A DNA stretch of 64,000 nucleotides from Methylobacterium sp. DB0501 (GCF_011043735.1 NZ_JAAKGV010000016.1:1-64000), one strand, 5' to 3'. Numbered from the stretch's first letter, positions 6,961 through 16,215 are shown. Notes: generated by a model not told the origin, from the letters alone. Numbers and translations: made by a program.

Positions 6961-9309
6961 ATGACCAGAGGTGCGCCTGTCCTCGTCCTGGCGCTCGCCT
7001 GCGGCTGGTCGTCGACGGCCTACGCCGCCGAGCCGGTCCAGCACCATCCCGGCCCCCGCGATCCCGGCGCCCTGGTGATGCGCGGCACCGACCGCCTGAT
7101 CGGCGGCGAGGCGCCGGCCCGGGAGCCGATTCCGGGCGGCCCGGTCAGCCTCAACCTCGTCGAGGTGCCGCTGCCGGTCGCCGCCAAGGCGGTATTCGCC
7201 GACACGCTCGGCTGGGGCTACAGCCTCGACGAGCGCGCCTCCGGCACCATCACCCTCCAGACCGGCGGGCCGGTGAGCCGCGACGCCCTGCTGCGGATGT
7301 TCGAGGGCGCGCTGGCGAGCCGCGGCCTGTCCCTGCGCCGCGCCGGCCGCAGCGTCCAGATCGTGCCGGCGGGCACGCCCGCCGAGATGCGGCCGGTCCA
7401 GGGACTGGGCGGCGAAGCAGGCGCGGTGGCGGTACCCCTGCGCTGGATCTCGGCGGCCGAGATGCAGGCGATCCTGGGGTCGGTCGCGCCGCGCGAGGTG
7501 GTCTTGCGCGCAGACCGGGCGCGCAACCTCCTGATCCTCTCCGGCGACGCCAACCAGATCCGGATCCTGCGCCAGACCATCGCGGTGTTCGATGTCGACT
7601 GGATGCGCGGCATGTCGACCGCGATGGTGCCGGTGCGCAGCACTAACCCGGTGGCGCTCGCCCGCGACCTGACCCAGATCTTCGGCGGCGAGACCGCCGG
7701 CACCGGCGACGTGATCCGCTTCATCCCCAACGAGGCCCTGAACGCGATCCTGGTGGTGAGTTCGCGTGCCGCCTATCTCGACCGCGCCCGGGCGCTGCTG
7801 GAGCAGCTGGAGACCCTGGCCGCCGACCGCGAGCGCCAGCTCTTCGTCTACCGGATCCAGAATCGCTCGGCCAAGGAACTCGCCGCCGTGCTGCAGGGCG
7901 TGGTCATGGCGGAGATGGGCGGCGCCTACGGGGCCGCCGGGATGGGCGGCTACGGCGGGTCCTACGGGGGAGGCTCCGGCGGCGGCTACGCGGCGATGGG
8001 TGGCGGGACCCTGGGTGGCGGGCTCGGGGGCGCGGGCGGCTTTGGCGGCGCGGGCGCCGGAGCCATGGGATCAGGAGCGTCGGGCGGTCCCTTGGGTGGT
8101 GCAGCGGGCGCCTCCCCGTCGGGCTCGGGCTGGGCGGCGAGCGGATCGGGCGATCCCGCCGCCGGCGGGGCGGGCCTCGGCGGCGCGGCGGGAGGCTTGG
8201 CGGCGGGAGGCTTGGCGGCCGGGGGCTTGGGCGCCGGCATGGCCGGGGGCGGCTACGGCGGCGGCTATGGCGGCGGGTTCGACGCGGGCTTCGGCGGCGC
8301 CGGGATGCGGCGGGACGCCGTCGGCATCGTGGCGGACGACGCCAACAACAGCCTGGTGATCTCGGCCACCCGCAACCAGTACGACAAGATCCTGCGCATC
8401 CTCGGCCGCCTCGACGCGATGCCGACGCAGGTGCTGCTCGAGACGGTCATCGCCGAGGTGACGCTCAACGACAACCTCGCCTTCGGCGTGCAGTGGTTCC
8501 TCAAGCAGCAGGGCAGCCGCTTCAATCTCGGCAGCGTCGACACCAGCAAGGCGGCGGCGAATCTCGGCCTCAGCGGCACCTCGGGGCTGGTCGCCGCGGC
8601 GGCCCGGGGCATCCCCGGCTTCAACTACCTGCTCAACGCCGCCGACTTCAACGTGGTGCTCAACGCGCTCCAGGGCGTCACCCGGGTCAACGTGATCTCG
8701 TCGCCCAACATCACGGTGCTCGACAACCGCACCGCCAAGCTCCAGGTCGGCGACCAGGTGCCGATCATCAAGCAGACGGGCCAGAGCGCGCTCACCGCCG
8801 GCGCGCCGATCCTCAACCAGATCGAGATGAAGGATACCGGCGTGATCCTCTCGGTCACGCCGCGGGTGAACAAGAACGGCCTCGTCGTGCTCGACATCAA
8901 CCAGGAGGTCAGCGACGTCGTCCCGACCACGACGTCGCAGATCGACTCGCCGACGATCCGCCAGCGCCGCGTCGCGACCAGCGTCGCGGTGAACGACGGC
9001 CACAGCCTCGCCATCGGCGGCATGGTGCAGGAGAAGGCGCAGATCACCAACGAGAACCTGCCGGTGCTGAGCGACCTGCCGGTGATCGGCCCGGCCTTCC
9101 GCAACCGGGTCGACAGCCGGGTGCGGACCGAGCTCCTGGTGTTCATCCGCCCCCGGGTGATCCGCGGCACCGCCGAGGCCGACCGCATCGCCGAGGATTT
9201 CCGCCAGAAGTTCCGGACGATGATGCCGGTCCGCCCGGTCCTGCCGCCCCCGCCCCTGCCGGTGGCGCATGAGGGCTCGCAGGGGATCCTGCGGCGGATG
9301 CTGGATTAG
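6961..9309 (+). CDS. gspD: T2SS outer-membrane secretin GspD
   Basis: Forms the outer-membrane channel of the secretion system. The 782-residue protein starts with a signal peptide ending AYA. It has N0 (residues ~50-120), N1 and N2 domains, an N3 domain split by a ~130-residue Gly/Ala/Ser-rich insertion (about residues 318-450), and a C-terminal secretin domain. Secretin hallmarks are VNVISSPNITVLDNRTAKL, VGDQVPI, and the late segment SLAIGGMVQEKAQ followed by LPVLSDLPVIGPAFR. No pilotin-binding S-domain is obvious. The insertion is far longer and more repetitive than the usual N3 loop. The gene ends at a convergent terminator shared with the gspL-M-C block. Confidence 0.95.
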   Translation: MTRGAPVLVLALACGWSSTAYAAEPVQHHPGPRDPGALVMRGTDRLIGGEAPAREPIPGGPVSLNLVEVPLPVAAKAVFADTLGWGYSLDERASGTITLQTGGPVSRDALLRMFEGALASRGLSLRRAGRSVQIVPAGTPAEMRPVQGLGGEAGAVAVPLRWISAAEMQAILGSVAPREVVLRADRARNLLILSGDANQIRILRQTIAVFDVDWMRGMSTAMVPVRSTNPVALARDLTQIFGGETAGTGDVIRFIPNEALNAILVVSSRAAYLDRARALLEQLETLAADRERQLFVYRIQNRSAKELAAVLQGVVMAEMGGAYGAAGMGGYGGSYGGGSGGGYAAMGGGTLGGGLGGAGGFGGAGAGAMGSGASGGPLGGAAGASPSGSGWAASGSGDPAAGGAGLGGAAGGLAAGGLAAGGLGAGMAGGGYGGGYGGGFDAGFGGAGMRRDAVGIVADDANNSLVISATRNQYDKILRILGRLDAMPTQVLLETVIAEVTLNDNLAFGVQWFLKQQGSRFNLGSVDTSKAAANLGLSGTSGLVAAAARGIPGFNYLLNAADFNVVLNALQGVTRVNVISSPNITVLDNRTAKLQVGDQVPIIKQTGQSALTAGAPILNQIEMKDTGVILSVTPRVNKNGLVVLDINQEVSDVVPTTTSQIDSPTIRQRRVATSVAVNDGHSLAIGGMVQEKAQITNENLPVLSDLPVIGPAFRNRVDSRVRTELLVFIRPRVIRGTAEADRIAEDFRQKFRTMMPVRPVLPPPPLPVAHEGSQGILRRMLD

Positions 9310-9360
9310 GCGTCTGGTCGTTCCGGGTTGCAGGGGACGCGCAGTACGAATCCTGACGTG

Positions 9361-9402
9361 GCGCCCGAACCCTCCCCCGCAGAGGGGGGAGGGTTCGGGC
9401 GC
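9361..9402. terminator. bidirectional terminator hairpin
   Basis: Perfect 18 bp inverted repeat (arms 9361-9378 and 9385-9402, 6-base loop), starting GCGCCCGAACC. It lies between the convergent gspD and gspC-like genes and can form the same hairpin on both transcripts. There is no long T-tract, as is common in such GC-rich genomes. Confidence 0.6.
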
Positions 9403-9469
9403 GCGGTCGAAGCGGCTCCCGGTTCGCCGCAGAGAATACAGTAAAACCAGAGACCTAGGGCAGCGCCCC

Positions 9470-10030
9470 TCACCGCCGCAAGCCCGCCTCCGACTCCGCC
9501 ACGGGCCTCGCCCCCACCGGCCGCAGGGTCGTGGGCGCTCCCAGGAAGGTCGCGACGTAGCGGCGCTCCCCCTGGACCAGGGTGACCCGGTCGCGACCGA
9601 CCTCGGCGATGCGCCAATCCCCCCTCCCCTCGCCGCGGGCGAGCCAGGCCTGGACGCCGCTGCCGTCGTCGATGAGCGCCCGGGCGATCGCCCCGTCGAG
9701 GAGGATGCCGCGCACGGTCAGCACCGGGCGCAGCGGGTCGCCGGCGAGGATGTCGCGCGGGCCGCGGGCGGTCCAGGGGCGCCGGCCGGGATCGAAGAGC
9801 GGGCGGGCGAGCGCGGTCTCGTCGGAAGGCGGCGCCGGGGCGGCGGCCCGGCGCGGAGGGGCGTCCGGCCCGCCATCGACCGGCCAGGCGAAGGCGGCGA
9901 GCATCAAGGCCGCCGCGGCCGCGCAGGCGGCGCGCGGCCCGCGCCCGGTCGCCGCCAGGGCGGCGCGCAGGGGGAGGCCGATGCGTCCCACGGCGCGCTC
10001 GGGGATGCGCTCGGAGATGCGCTCGGTCAT
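9470..10030 (-). CDS. gspC: T2SS inner-membrane protein, GspC/GspP-like
   Basis: 186-residue bitopic protein: a short cytoplasmic N-terminus, one hydrophobic helix (AACAAAAALMLAAFAWPV), a Pro/Ala-rich linker, then a small beta domain. That domain reads VRGILLDGAIARALIDDGSG, then AWLARGEGRGDWRIAEVGRDRVTL. This is the arrangement of the GspC homology region (or the related PilP domain), which contacts the secretin N0 domain in the periplasm. No PDZ domain is present, so it is a minimal version. It is the last gene of the L-M-C block and its ATG overlaps the gspM stop. The exact subunit name is inferred from fold and position. Confidence 0.7.
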   Translation of the reverse strand: MTERISERIPERAVGRIGLPLRAALAATGRGPRAACAAAAALMLAAFAWPVDGGPDAPPRRAAAPAPPSDETALARPLFDPGRRPWTARGPRDILAGDPLRPVLTVRGILLDGAIARALIDDGSGVQAWLARGEGRGDWRIAEVGRDRVTLVQGERRYVATFLGAPTTLRPVGARPVAESEAGLRR

Positions 10031-10551
10031 GGCGTCTCCTTGGCCGGTGGAGGAGGCAGAATCACGCCGCGCACGGTGAGGTTCAGGCGCATCACCGTCG
10101 GCCGCCCGATCTCCGGATCGGCCGGGCGCTCGACGCTGAGCTCGGCCGCCTCCGGCACGACCAGGGGGCTTTCCGTCTCCAGGGCCTGGACCAGGCCGTG
10201 CAGGCCCTCCGCGGTGCCGCGCAAGGAGGCCGAGAGGCGCGGCAGGGTCGGGCGCGCCGGATCGGGCTGGAGCCCCGCCCCGTCCACCAGAACCGCCCGC
10301 CCGGCGGCGAGCGCGTCGAGGCGGGCCCGGAAGGCGAGGACGAGGCCGGCCTCGTCCGGGGCGCTGAGCGGTGCCGGCACCGGCGGCGCCGCGGCGGCGC
10401 CTTGGACCCGGGCGAGGCGGTCGCGGGCGAGCGCGATGTCGTCGGCCGCAGCCAGCGTGTCGAGCACCGGCCCGACCGCGACGGCGGCGGCGAGGCTCAG
10501 GCCGGCGAGTCCGAAGAGCAGCGCCCGGCCGTTGACCGGAGGCGCCCTCAC
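10027..10551 (-). CDS. gspM: T2SS inner-membrane protein GspM
   Basis: 174-residue protein with one N-terminal membrane helix (ALLFGLAGLSLAAAVAVGPV), a helical segment, and a small ferredoxin-like domain (RLSASLRGTAEGLHGLVQAL), the PilO/GspM architecture. The end (MRLNLTVRGVILPPP) fits the closing strand. The start is GTG 10551, overlapping the gspL stop by GTGA; the open frame continues far upstream, but that part is antisense/out-of-frame to gspL and not coding. GspM is expected to pair with GspL in the inner-membrane platform. Confidence 0.8.
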   Translation of the reverse strand: MRAPPVNGRALLFGLAGLSLAAAVAVGPVLDTLAAADDIALARDRLARVQGAAAAPPVPAPLSAPDEAGLVLAFRARLDALAAGRAVLVDGAGLQPDPARPTLPRLSASLRGTAEGLHGLVQALETESPLVVPEAAELSVERPADPEIGRPTVMRLNLTVRGVILPPPPAKETP

Positions 10552-11621
10552 GGCCGGCCTCCGGCGGGGCGCCGCGGCAGCGCGACGACGAGGCGCTGGC
10601 CGCCCTCTGCGGGCGAGGCCTGGCGCAGGTCCGGCGCCCCGAAGCCCGGCAGGTGGCCGAGGGCCGTCAGCACGGCCTGCGGGTCGGGGGCGAGAAGCGT
10701 CAGTTCGAGCCCGGCGCCGGTCAGGCGCAGGCTCTGGGCCGACACCGTGGCCGGGAGCGCCGCCGCGACCGCGTCCCAGGTCCGGGCCACGGAAGGGCCG
10801 CGCTCGGCCAGGATCGCGGCGGCGCCCGCCTGCAACGCCGGCGGCAGGCCCGAGGCGGCCGCCCGGCGCGCGGCCATGAAGGCGTCGTCGAGAGCATGGA
10901 GCGTCGCCGCCTGGTGCTGGCGAAAGGCCATGAAGGCCGCGAGCAGGAACAGGACCGTCACCGCGGCGAGGACGAGGTCGCCGGCGCCGCGCAGGAGCCC
11001 GGGCAGGGCGCGGTGCCCGCTCGACAGGAGATCGACCGGCATCGTCCGATCCTCGGCGGGGCCGACCGCGACGACGCTCGCGCTCATGCCCGCGCCGGCG
11101 AGCGCCGCCAGGAGCGGGCTGAGGCGGGCGCGCTTGAGCACGACGTGGCGCACCCGCAGGGTGCGGGTCGCGAGATCCTCGCCCTCGACGTACCAGTCGC
11201 TGAACACCAGGTCGGCGCGGAACGGGGTCGCGGCCTCCAGCTCCTGCGCCAGCACCGCGCGCATCCGCGGCAGCGCCGCGCTCGGCAGGTCGAGGGTGCG
11301 GATGAAGCAGGCGGCGGGATCGACCAGCACCTTGGCGCGCGCCTCGGTCCGGCCGCCCCGGATCGCCGCGAGCCGGTCGGCGAGGTCGTCGGCCGCGAGG
11401 TCGAGGCGGTAGGTCCGGTCCTGGCCGTCGCGCCGGTCGATCAGCGTCAGGGCGGGATCGGCCGGCGGGCCGAGCCGCAGGGTCAGCAGGGCCGGCGCGC
11501 GGTCGGTGCGCGGCTCGGAGAAGCCGAGGAGGTGCGAGGCGGCGTCGAGGCCGTGGCGGAACGAGGCCTTGGCCGGGTCCAGCAGGACTTGGAGCGAGGA
11601 CAGGGCGGATGGCGCGCGCAA
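10548..11621 (-). CDS. gspL: T2SS platform protein GspL
   Basis: 357-residue protein linking the cytoplasmic ATPase GspE to the membrane platform. An actin-like cytoplasmic region includes AKVLVDPAACFIRTLDLPSA and LEAATPFRADLVFSDWYVEG. One membrane helix (DLVLAAVTVLFLLAAFMAF, about residue 215) and a periplasmic ferredoxin-like domain (LRLTGAGLELTLLAPDPQAV) follow, matching GspL/PilN. The most upstream in-frame start is a TTG at 11621, so the true start could be a little further in. It heads a GspL-M-C block divergent from gspE, consistent with a shared control region at 11622-11795. Confidence 0.85.
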   Translation of the reverse strand: MRAPSALSSLQVLLDPAKASFRHGLDAASHLLGFSEPRTDRAPALLTLRLGPPADPALTLIDRRDGQDRTYRLDLAADDLADRLAAIRGGRTEARAKVLVDPAACFIRTLDLPSAALPRMRAVLAQELEAATPFRADLVFSDWYVEGEDLATRTLRVRHVVLKRARLSPLLAALAGAGMSASVVAVGPAEDRTMPVDLLSSGHRALPGLLRGAGDLVLAAVTVLFLLAAFMAFRQHQAATLHALDDAFMAARRAAASGLPPALQAGAAAILAERGPSVARTWDAVAAALPATVSAQSLRLTGAGLELTLLAPDPQAVLTALGHLPGFGAPDLRQASPAEGGQRLVVALPRRPAGGRP

Positions 11622-11795
11622 GACGGGTCGGCTCCGGCGTCGCGGGGGACGTCGGGACCGGTCTAGCGCTGCGATATTTCCGTCCGCTTAAGGACGCCGC
11701 GCGAGAATAGCCCGGTCCCGCGCCGGAGACAGGTTCCTCCATTCGGGTTCCTCTGGGCGAGTTTCTTGCGAGCGGGTTTCTTCTGGGATGGGGCG

Positions 11796-13526
11796 ATGCT
11801 GAGCATCTGGGGGGCGAAGACCCGGCCGCGGCGGGCGCGGGCCGACCGGCGCGACGCAGCCCGCAGCCGCGCCGAGGACCTGCGCGCCTTCGTCGACCGC
11901 CTGGCCGAGAGCGAGGTGCTGGATGCCGCCGGCCACGAGCGGGCGCTCGCCGCCCTCGACGGGCCCGGCCGGCGCCCGCTGCCCTTGCTGCTCACCGAGC
12001 TCGGCCTCGTCCACGAGGCGACCCTGGTCACCGCCCTGTCGGAGGCGACGGGCCTGCCGATCCTGCGCCAGGACGAGCTGCCGGGCGAGCCGGTCCTGGC
12101 CGACCTCCTCTCGCCCGATTACTGCGCCCGCGCCCGGGTGCTGCCGCTCGTCGCCGAGCCCGACCGCCTCGTCGTCGCCCTCGTCGATCCGTTCGACGCC
12201 GAGACCACGAGGGCGCTGGAGCACCTCGTCGACCGCGCGGTGGCGCCCTGCCTCGTCGGCCCGGGCAGCTTCGAGCGGGCGCACCGGGCCGTCTACGGCG
12301 ACGTCGCCGAGGAGGGCGAGGCGGGGGGCGACGACGACCTCGCGCGCCTCGCCGACGTGGCGAGCCAGGCGCCGATCGTACGGCTCTCGGCCCGGCTGGT
12401 GCGCAAGGCCTTCGAGCTCTCGGCCTCCGACATCCACCTGGAGGCGGAGGAGACCGACATGCGGGTGCGCTACCGCGTGGATGGCGTGCTGGTCGAAGCC
12501 GAGCGCCTGCCGAAATCGGTGCAGCTCGCGCTCACCACCCGCATCAAGATCCAGGCCGGCCTCAACATCGCCGAGCGGCGCCTGCCGCAGGACGGGCGCA
12601 TGCAGGCCCCCGACCGCGGCCAGGACGTCGACATCCGCGTCTCGACCCTGCCGACGGCCCACGGCGAGAGCGTCGTCCTGCGCGTCCTCGACGGCTCGCG
12701 AAGGGTCGAGGACTTTTCCGCCCTGGGCTTCGACGCGGCGGCGATCGGCGAGATCGCCGCGATGACGAGCCGGCCGAACGGCCTCGTCCTCGTCACCGGC
12801 CCGACCGGCTCGGGCAAGACCACGACGCTCTATGCGGCGCTCCGCCGGATCAACGGCCCCCATCTCAAGGTCGTCACCGTCGAGGACCCGGTCGAGTACC
12901 GGATGGCGGGGGTGAACCAGGTGCAGGCCCATCCGGGGATCGGCCTCGACTTCGCAGCCGCGCTCCGCTCGATCCTGCGCCAGGACCCGGACGTGGTGAT
13001 GGTCGGCGAGATCCGCGACGGCGAGACCGCCCGCATCGCCGTGCAGGCGGCGTTGACCGGCCACCTCGTCGTCTCGACGCTCCACACCAACTCCGCCCCC
13101 GCCACGGTGACCCGGCTGATGGACATGGGCATCGAGCCCTACCTCATCGCCGCGACCCTCAACGGCGTGGTGGCCCAGCGCCTGGTGCGGCGCCTCTGCG
13201 GGGCCTGCGCCGAGGCGAGTCCCGCGACGCCGCAGGAGCGCCTGCGCCTCGGCGTCCCGGCCGACGCCCCCGTGAGCCTGAAGCGCGCCCGCGGCTGCCC
13301 CTCCTGCAACGGCACCGGCTATCGCGGCCGCATGGTCGCCTCCGAGATCATGACGCTCGACGGCGAGTTGCGCGGGCTGATCGCGAATCGCGCCGACGAG
13401 CAGACCCTGACCGCCCGGGCGCGACAGGCCGGCATGACCGGGCTGTCCGACAGCGCGAGGGCGCGGGTGCTCGACGGCGACACCACCCTCGACGAGGTCG
13501 GGCGGGTGCTGGAAGGGACGCTCTGA
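11796..13526 (+). CDS. gspE: T2SS ATPase GspE
   Basis: Hexameric cytoplasmic ATPase that powers pseudopilus assembly. The 576-residue protein has an N1E/GspII_E domain (residues ~60-170), an N2 domain (ASDIHLEAEETDMRVRYRVD), and the RecA-like core with Walker A GPTGSGKTTTLYAAL, Asp box VEDPVEYRM, Walker B DPDVVMVGEIRD and His box LVVSTLHTNSA. The zinc-binding tetracysteine element of GspE is present as CGACAEA...CPSCNGTGYRG. ATG 11796 follows a purine-rich GGATGGGG. The stop is immediately followed by the gspF ATG, so E and F are co-transcribed. Confidence 0.95.
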   Translation: MLSIWGAKTRPRRARADRRDAARSRAEDLRAFVDRLAESEVLDAAGHERALAALDGPGRRPLPLLLTELGLVHEATLVTALSEATGLPILRQDELPGEPVLADLLSPDYCARARVLPLVAEPDRLVVALVDPFDAETTRALEHLVDRAVAPCLVGPGSFERAHRAVYGDVAEEGEAGGDDDLARLADVASQAPIVRLSARLVRKAFELSASDIHLEAEETDMRVRYRVDGVLVEAERLPKSVQLALTTRIKIQAGLNIAERRLPQDGRMQAPDRGQDVDIRVSTLPTAHGESVVLRVLDGSRRVEDFSALGFDAAAIGEIAAMTSRPNGLVLVTGPTGSGKTTTLYAALRRINGPHLKVVTVEDPVEYRMAGVNQVQAHPGIGLDFAAALRSILRQDPDVVMVGEIRDGETARIAVQAALTGHLVVSTLHTNSAPATVTRLMDMGIEPYLIAATLNGVVAQRLVRRLCGACAEASPATPQERLRLGVPADAPVSLKRARGCPSCNGTGYRGRMVASEIMTLDGELRGLIANRADEQTLTARARQAGMTGLSDSARARVLDGDTTLDEVGRVLEGTL

Positions 13527-14741
13527 ATGCCGCGCTTCGCCTACAAGGCCTATGGCGGCGACGGGCGCTCGCGCGCCGGCACGATCGAGGCCGAGACGCG
13601 CCAGCGCGCGGTGGCGCGCTTACGCGCCGACGGGCTCCAGGTCTACGAGATCGCCCAGGCCGCCGCCGGCCCGGCGCCGTTCTGGCGACGCGACCTGTTC
13701 GGGCGCGACCGGGTCAACGACGCCGCCCGGGTCGCCTTCCTGCGCGAGTTCGGGACCCTCGTCGGCGCCGGGCTCACCGTCGACAAGGCGCTGCGCCTCG
13801 TCGAGCGCCAGGCCGGCCCGGCCCTGAAGCCGGTCCTCGCCGACCTGCTCGAGCGGGTGGTGGCCGGCGCCTCGCTGTCGCGGGCGATGGCGGCCCACCC
13901 GCAGGCCTTCCCGCGCGACATGGTCGACATCGTGCGCGCCGGCGAGGCGACGGGCACGCTCGTCGACGTGGTCGGCTCGCTCACGGCGTCGATCGAGCGG
14001 CGCGACGCGGTCAAGCGCCACCTGATCTCGGCGATGATCTACCCGGCGCTCCTCGTCGCGATGGCGGTCGGCACCGTGGCGATGATCGTCGGCGTGCTGG
14101 TGCCGGCCCTGGCCCCGCTCTTCGAGGGCAGCGGCCAGGCGCCGCCCTTCGCGATCCGCGCCGCCGCCTGGCTCGGCGACACGCTCTCGGCCTCCTGGCC
14201 GGTCCTCGTCGGCGGGCTGGCGCTCCTCGTCCTCGTCCTCGCCCGGGCCTGGGGGCTGCCGGGCTTCGCCGGCGCGCGGGCGCAGGCGGCGCTCCGGATG
14301 CCGCTGGTGCGCGACATCGTGGTCGGCATCGAGTGCGGCCGGTTCTGCCGGGTGCTCGGTACCCTGCTGGTCGCCGAGGTGCCGATCCCCGACGCGGTGG
14401 CGGCGACCCGGCCGCTCGCCGGCAACCGGGTCTTCCGCCGCGCCCTCGACGAGGCCGGGCGGCGGCTCGCCGAGGGCGGCAGCCTCGCCTCCGGTCTCGC
14501 CTCGCTCAAGCCCTACGCCGCCTCGACCCTGAACCTGATCGCCAGCGGCGAGCAGGTGAACCGCCTCGGCAGCGTGCTCCTCCACGCCGCCGAGATGCAC
14601 GAGACCGAGACCCGCCAGCGCATCGACCGGCTGCTCGCCCTGCTCACCCCCCTGGTGACGGTGGCGATCGGCGGGCTGATCGGCGGGCTGATCATCTCGG
14701 TGATGGGAGCGATCCTGAGCGTGGGACAATTGACGCAGTAG
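13527..14741 (+). CDS. gspF: T2SS inner-membrane platform protein GspF
   Basis: 404-residue polytopic protein at the centre of the assembly platform. The N-terminus MPRFAYKAYGGDGRSRAG is the standard GspF start. Two repeated GspF domains follow: FLREFGTLVGAGLTVDKAL with ISAMIYPALLVAMAVGTVAM, then FCRVLGTLLVAEVPIPDAV with LTPLVTVAIGGLIGGLIISV. Three membrane helices are visible. Length and domain order match the family. It starts on the base after the gspE stop codon. Confidence 0.93.
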   Translation: MPRFAYKAYGGDGRSRAGTIEAETRQRAVARLRADGLQVYEIAQAAAGPAPFWRRDLFGRDRVNDAARVAFLREFGTLVGAGLTVDKALRLVERQAGPALKPVLADLLERVVAGASLSRAMAAHPQAFPRDMVDIVRAGEATGTLVDVVGSLTASIERRDAVKRHLISAMIYPALLVAMAVGTVAMIVGVLVPALAPLFEGSGQAPPFAIRAAAWLGDTLSASWPVLVGGLALLVLVLARAWGLPGFAGARAQAALRMPLVRDIVVGIECGRFCRVLGTLLVAEVPIPDAVAATRPLAGNRVFRRALDEAGRRLAEGGSLASGLASLKPYAASTLNLIASGEQVNRLGSVLLHAAEMHETETRQRIDRLLALLTPLVTVAIGGLIGGLIISVMGAILSVGQLTQ

Positions 14742-14805
14742 GGGCGGCGGATCCGGGCCGGGGCCAGGCGCGTTGGCGGGCCTCAGAACCTCGGAGCGCA
14801 CCGCC

Positions 14806-15129
14806 GTGTCCGCCCATCGTCGAAACCCCGGGTCGCCGGCTCTCCTCGCCGCCCTCGCCCTGGCGGCGACCTCCGCCGCCGCCCTCGCGCAAGGGCGCCC
14901 CTCGACCCTCGCCATGACCTGCGGCCAGGCGCGGAGCTTCCTGGCCGCGCAGGGCGCCGCGGTGCTCGGCACCGGCGGCTACACCTACGACCGCTACGTG
15001 CGCGACCGCAGCTTCTGCGAGCCGACGCAGGTCACCAGGAACGCCGTCGTGCCGACCCGCGACACGCCGGAATGCCTCGTCGGCTATCGCTGCATCGAGC
15101 CCGGGCGCAACTGGTTCGACGACGATTAG
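14806..15129 (+). CDS. small secreted protein of unknown function
   Basis: 107 residues from GTG 14806; an in-frame TTG at 14773 would add 11 residues. A signal peptide (ALLAALALAATSAAALAQG) precedes a mature part of about 80 residues with four cysteines (MTCGQARSFL, RSFCEPTQ, TPECLVGYRC), suggesting two disulfides in the periplasm or outside the cell. I recognise no family with a known role. It follows gspF by 64 bases and could be a T2SS substrate, but the signal fits any Sec-exported protein. Confidence 0.7.
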   Translation: MSAHRRNPGSPALLAALALAATSAAALAQGRPSTLAMTCGQARSFLAAQGAAVLGTGGYTYDRYVRDRSFCEPTQVTRNAVVPTRDTPECLVGYRCIEPGRNWFDDD

Positions 15130-15132
15130 GCG

Positions 15133-15161
15133 GGCCCGGAAGCCCGACGGGCGTCCGGGCC
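15133..15161. terminator. convergent terminator hairpin
   Basis: Nested inverted repeat GGCCCGG-AA-GCCC-GAC-GGGC-GT-CCGGGCC in the 39 base gap between the convergent small secreted protein gene and galU. It can form a stable hairpin on both transcripts. Confidence 0.5.
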
Positions 15162-15168
15162 GGGCGCC

Positions 15169-16035
15169 TCAGCCCTTCTTCAGCAGCGCCTCGATCTCCC
15201 GGGTGAGCGCGTCGCGCAGTTCCGGGCGCTCCAGGCCGTAGGCGAGGTTGGCGACCAGGAAGCCGAGCTTCGAGCCGGTGTCGTAGGTCTTGCCGCGATA
15301 GTGCATGCCGTAGAACTTCTGCGTCTCGGCCAGGCGCTTCATGCCGTCGGTGAGCTGGATCTCGCCGCCCGCGCCGCGCTCCCCGCGCTCCAGGATCGAG
15401 AAGATCTCCGGCTGCAGGATGTAGCGGCCCGAGATGATGTAGTTCGAGGGGGCCGTGCCCTTCGGCGGCTTCTCCACCATGCCGGTGATCTCGAAGGTCT
15501 CGCCGAATTCCTGGCCGACGCTGACGATGCCGTACTGGTGGGTCTGGTCGGGGGCGACCTCCTCGACGGCGATGATGTTGCCGCCGTGCTTCTCGTAGGC
15601 GTCGAGCATCTGCACCATGCTGCCGCGGCTGAGCATGTCGGGCAGGATCACCGCGAAGGGCTCGTCGCCGACGATCTCGCGGGCGCACCACACCGCGTGG
15701 CCGAGGCCGAGCGGCTCCTGCTGGCGGGTGAAGCTGGTCTGGCCGGCGGCCGGCAGGTCCTTCTTCAGGGCCTCGAAGGCCTCGGCCTTGCCGCGCTCCT
15801 GCAGGGTGCGCTCGAGTTCGTAGGAGATGTCGAAATGGTCCTCGATCACCGCCTTGCCGCGGCCGGTGACGAAGATGAAGTGCTCGATCCCGGCCTCCCG
15901 GGCCTCGTCGACGACGTGCTGGACCACCGGACGGTCGACGACCGTCAGCATCTCCTTGGGCACCGCCTTGGTCGCCGGCAGGAAACGGGTGCCGAGGCCC
16001 GCGACCGGGAGGACGGCTTTGCGAATGCGTTTCAT
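15169..16035 (-). CDS. galU: UTP--glucose-1-phosphate uridylyltransferase
   Basis: Makes UDP-glucose from UTP and glucose-1-phosphate, supplying cell-envelope and exopolysaccharide synthesis. The 288-residue protein begins MKRIRKAVLPVAGLGTRFLP, with the nucleotide-binding GLGTRFLPATKAVPKEML signature of bacterial GalU. It also has LPDMLSRG (metal/nucleotide site), AVEEVAPDQTHQYGIVSVG and SNYIISGRYIL, all typical. ATG 16035 is chosen because the family starts there; the upstream open frame is not conserved-looking. It is transcribed divergently from galE, whose product acts on UDP-glucose. Confidence 0.95.
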   Translation of the reverse strand: MKRIRKAVLPVAGLGTRFLPATKAVPKEMLTVVDRPVVQHVVDEAREAGIEHFIFVTGRGKAVIEDHFDISYELERTLQERGKAEAFEALKKDLPAAGQTSFTRQQEPLGLGHAVWCAREIVGDEPFAVILPDMLSRGSMVQMLDAYEKHGGNIIAVEEVAPDQTHQYGIVSVGQEFGETFEITGMVEKPPKGTAPSNYIISGRYILQPEIFSILERGERGAGGEIQLTDGMKRLAETQKFYGMHYRGKTYDTGSKLGFLVANLAYGLERPELRDALTREIEALLKKG

Positions 16036-16215
16036 CGTGCGTGATCCAGTAAACACGTCAGGAGCTGCCGGACCGCCCGGCGGGAACGGGCGCTTCCGGG
16101 CTCTCACGCCCGACCAGCCGATCCCCTCCCCGCTGCCTTGGCACCCGACAGCTTAATTGACGCTGAAGCATTGCGGGTTATGGATCAACCCGCATCACGG
16201 CTGGGAGCGAACGGA

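Noticed and set aside
7912..8312. Interpretation of the Gly-rich GspD segment as a separate gene or frameshift product
   Set aside because: The frame is continuous and the N3 strands resume directly after the segment; it is an insertion in one protein.
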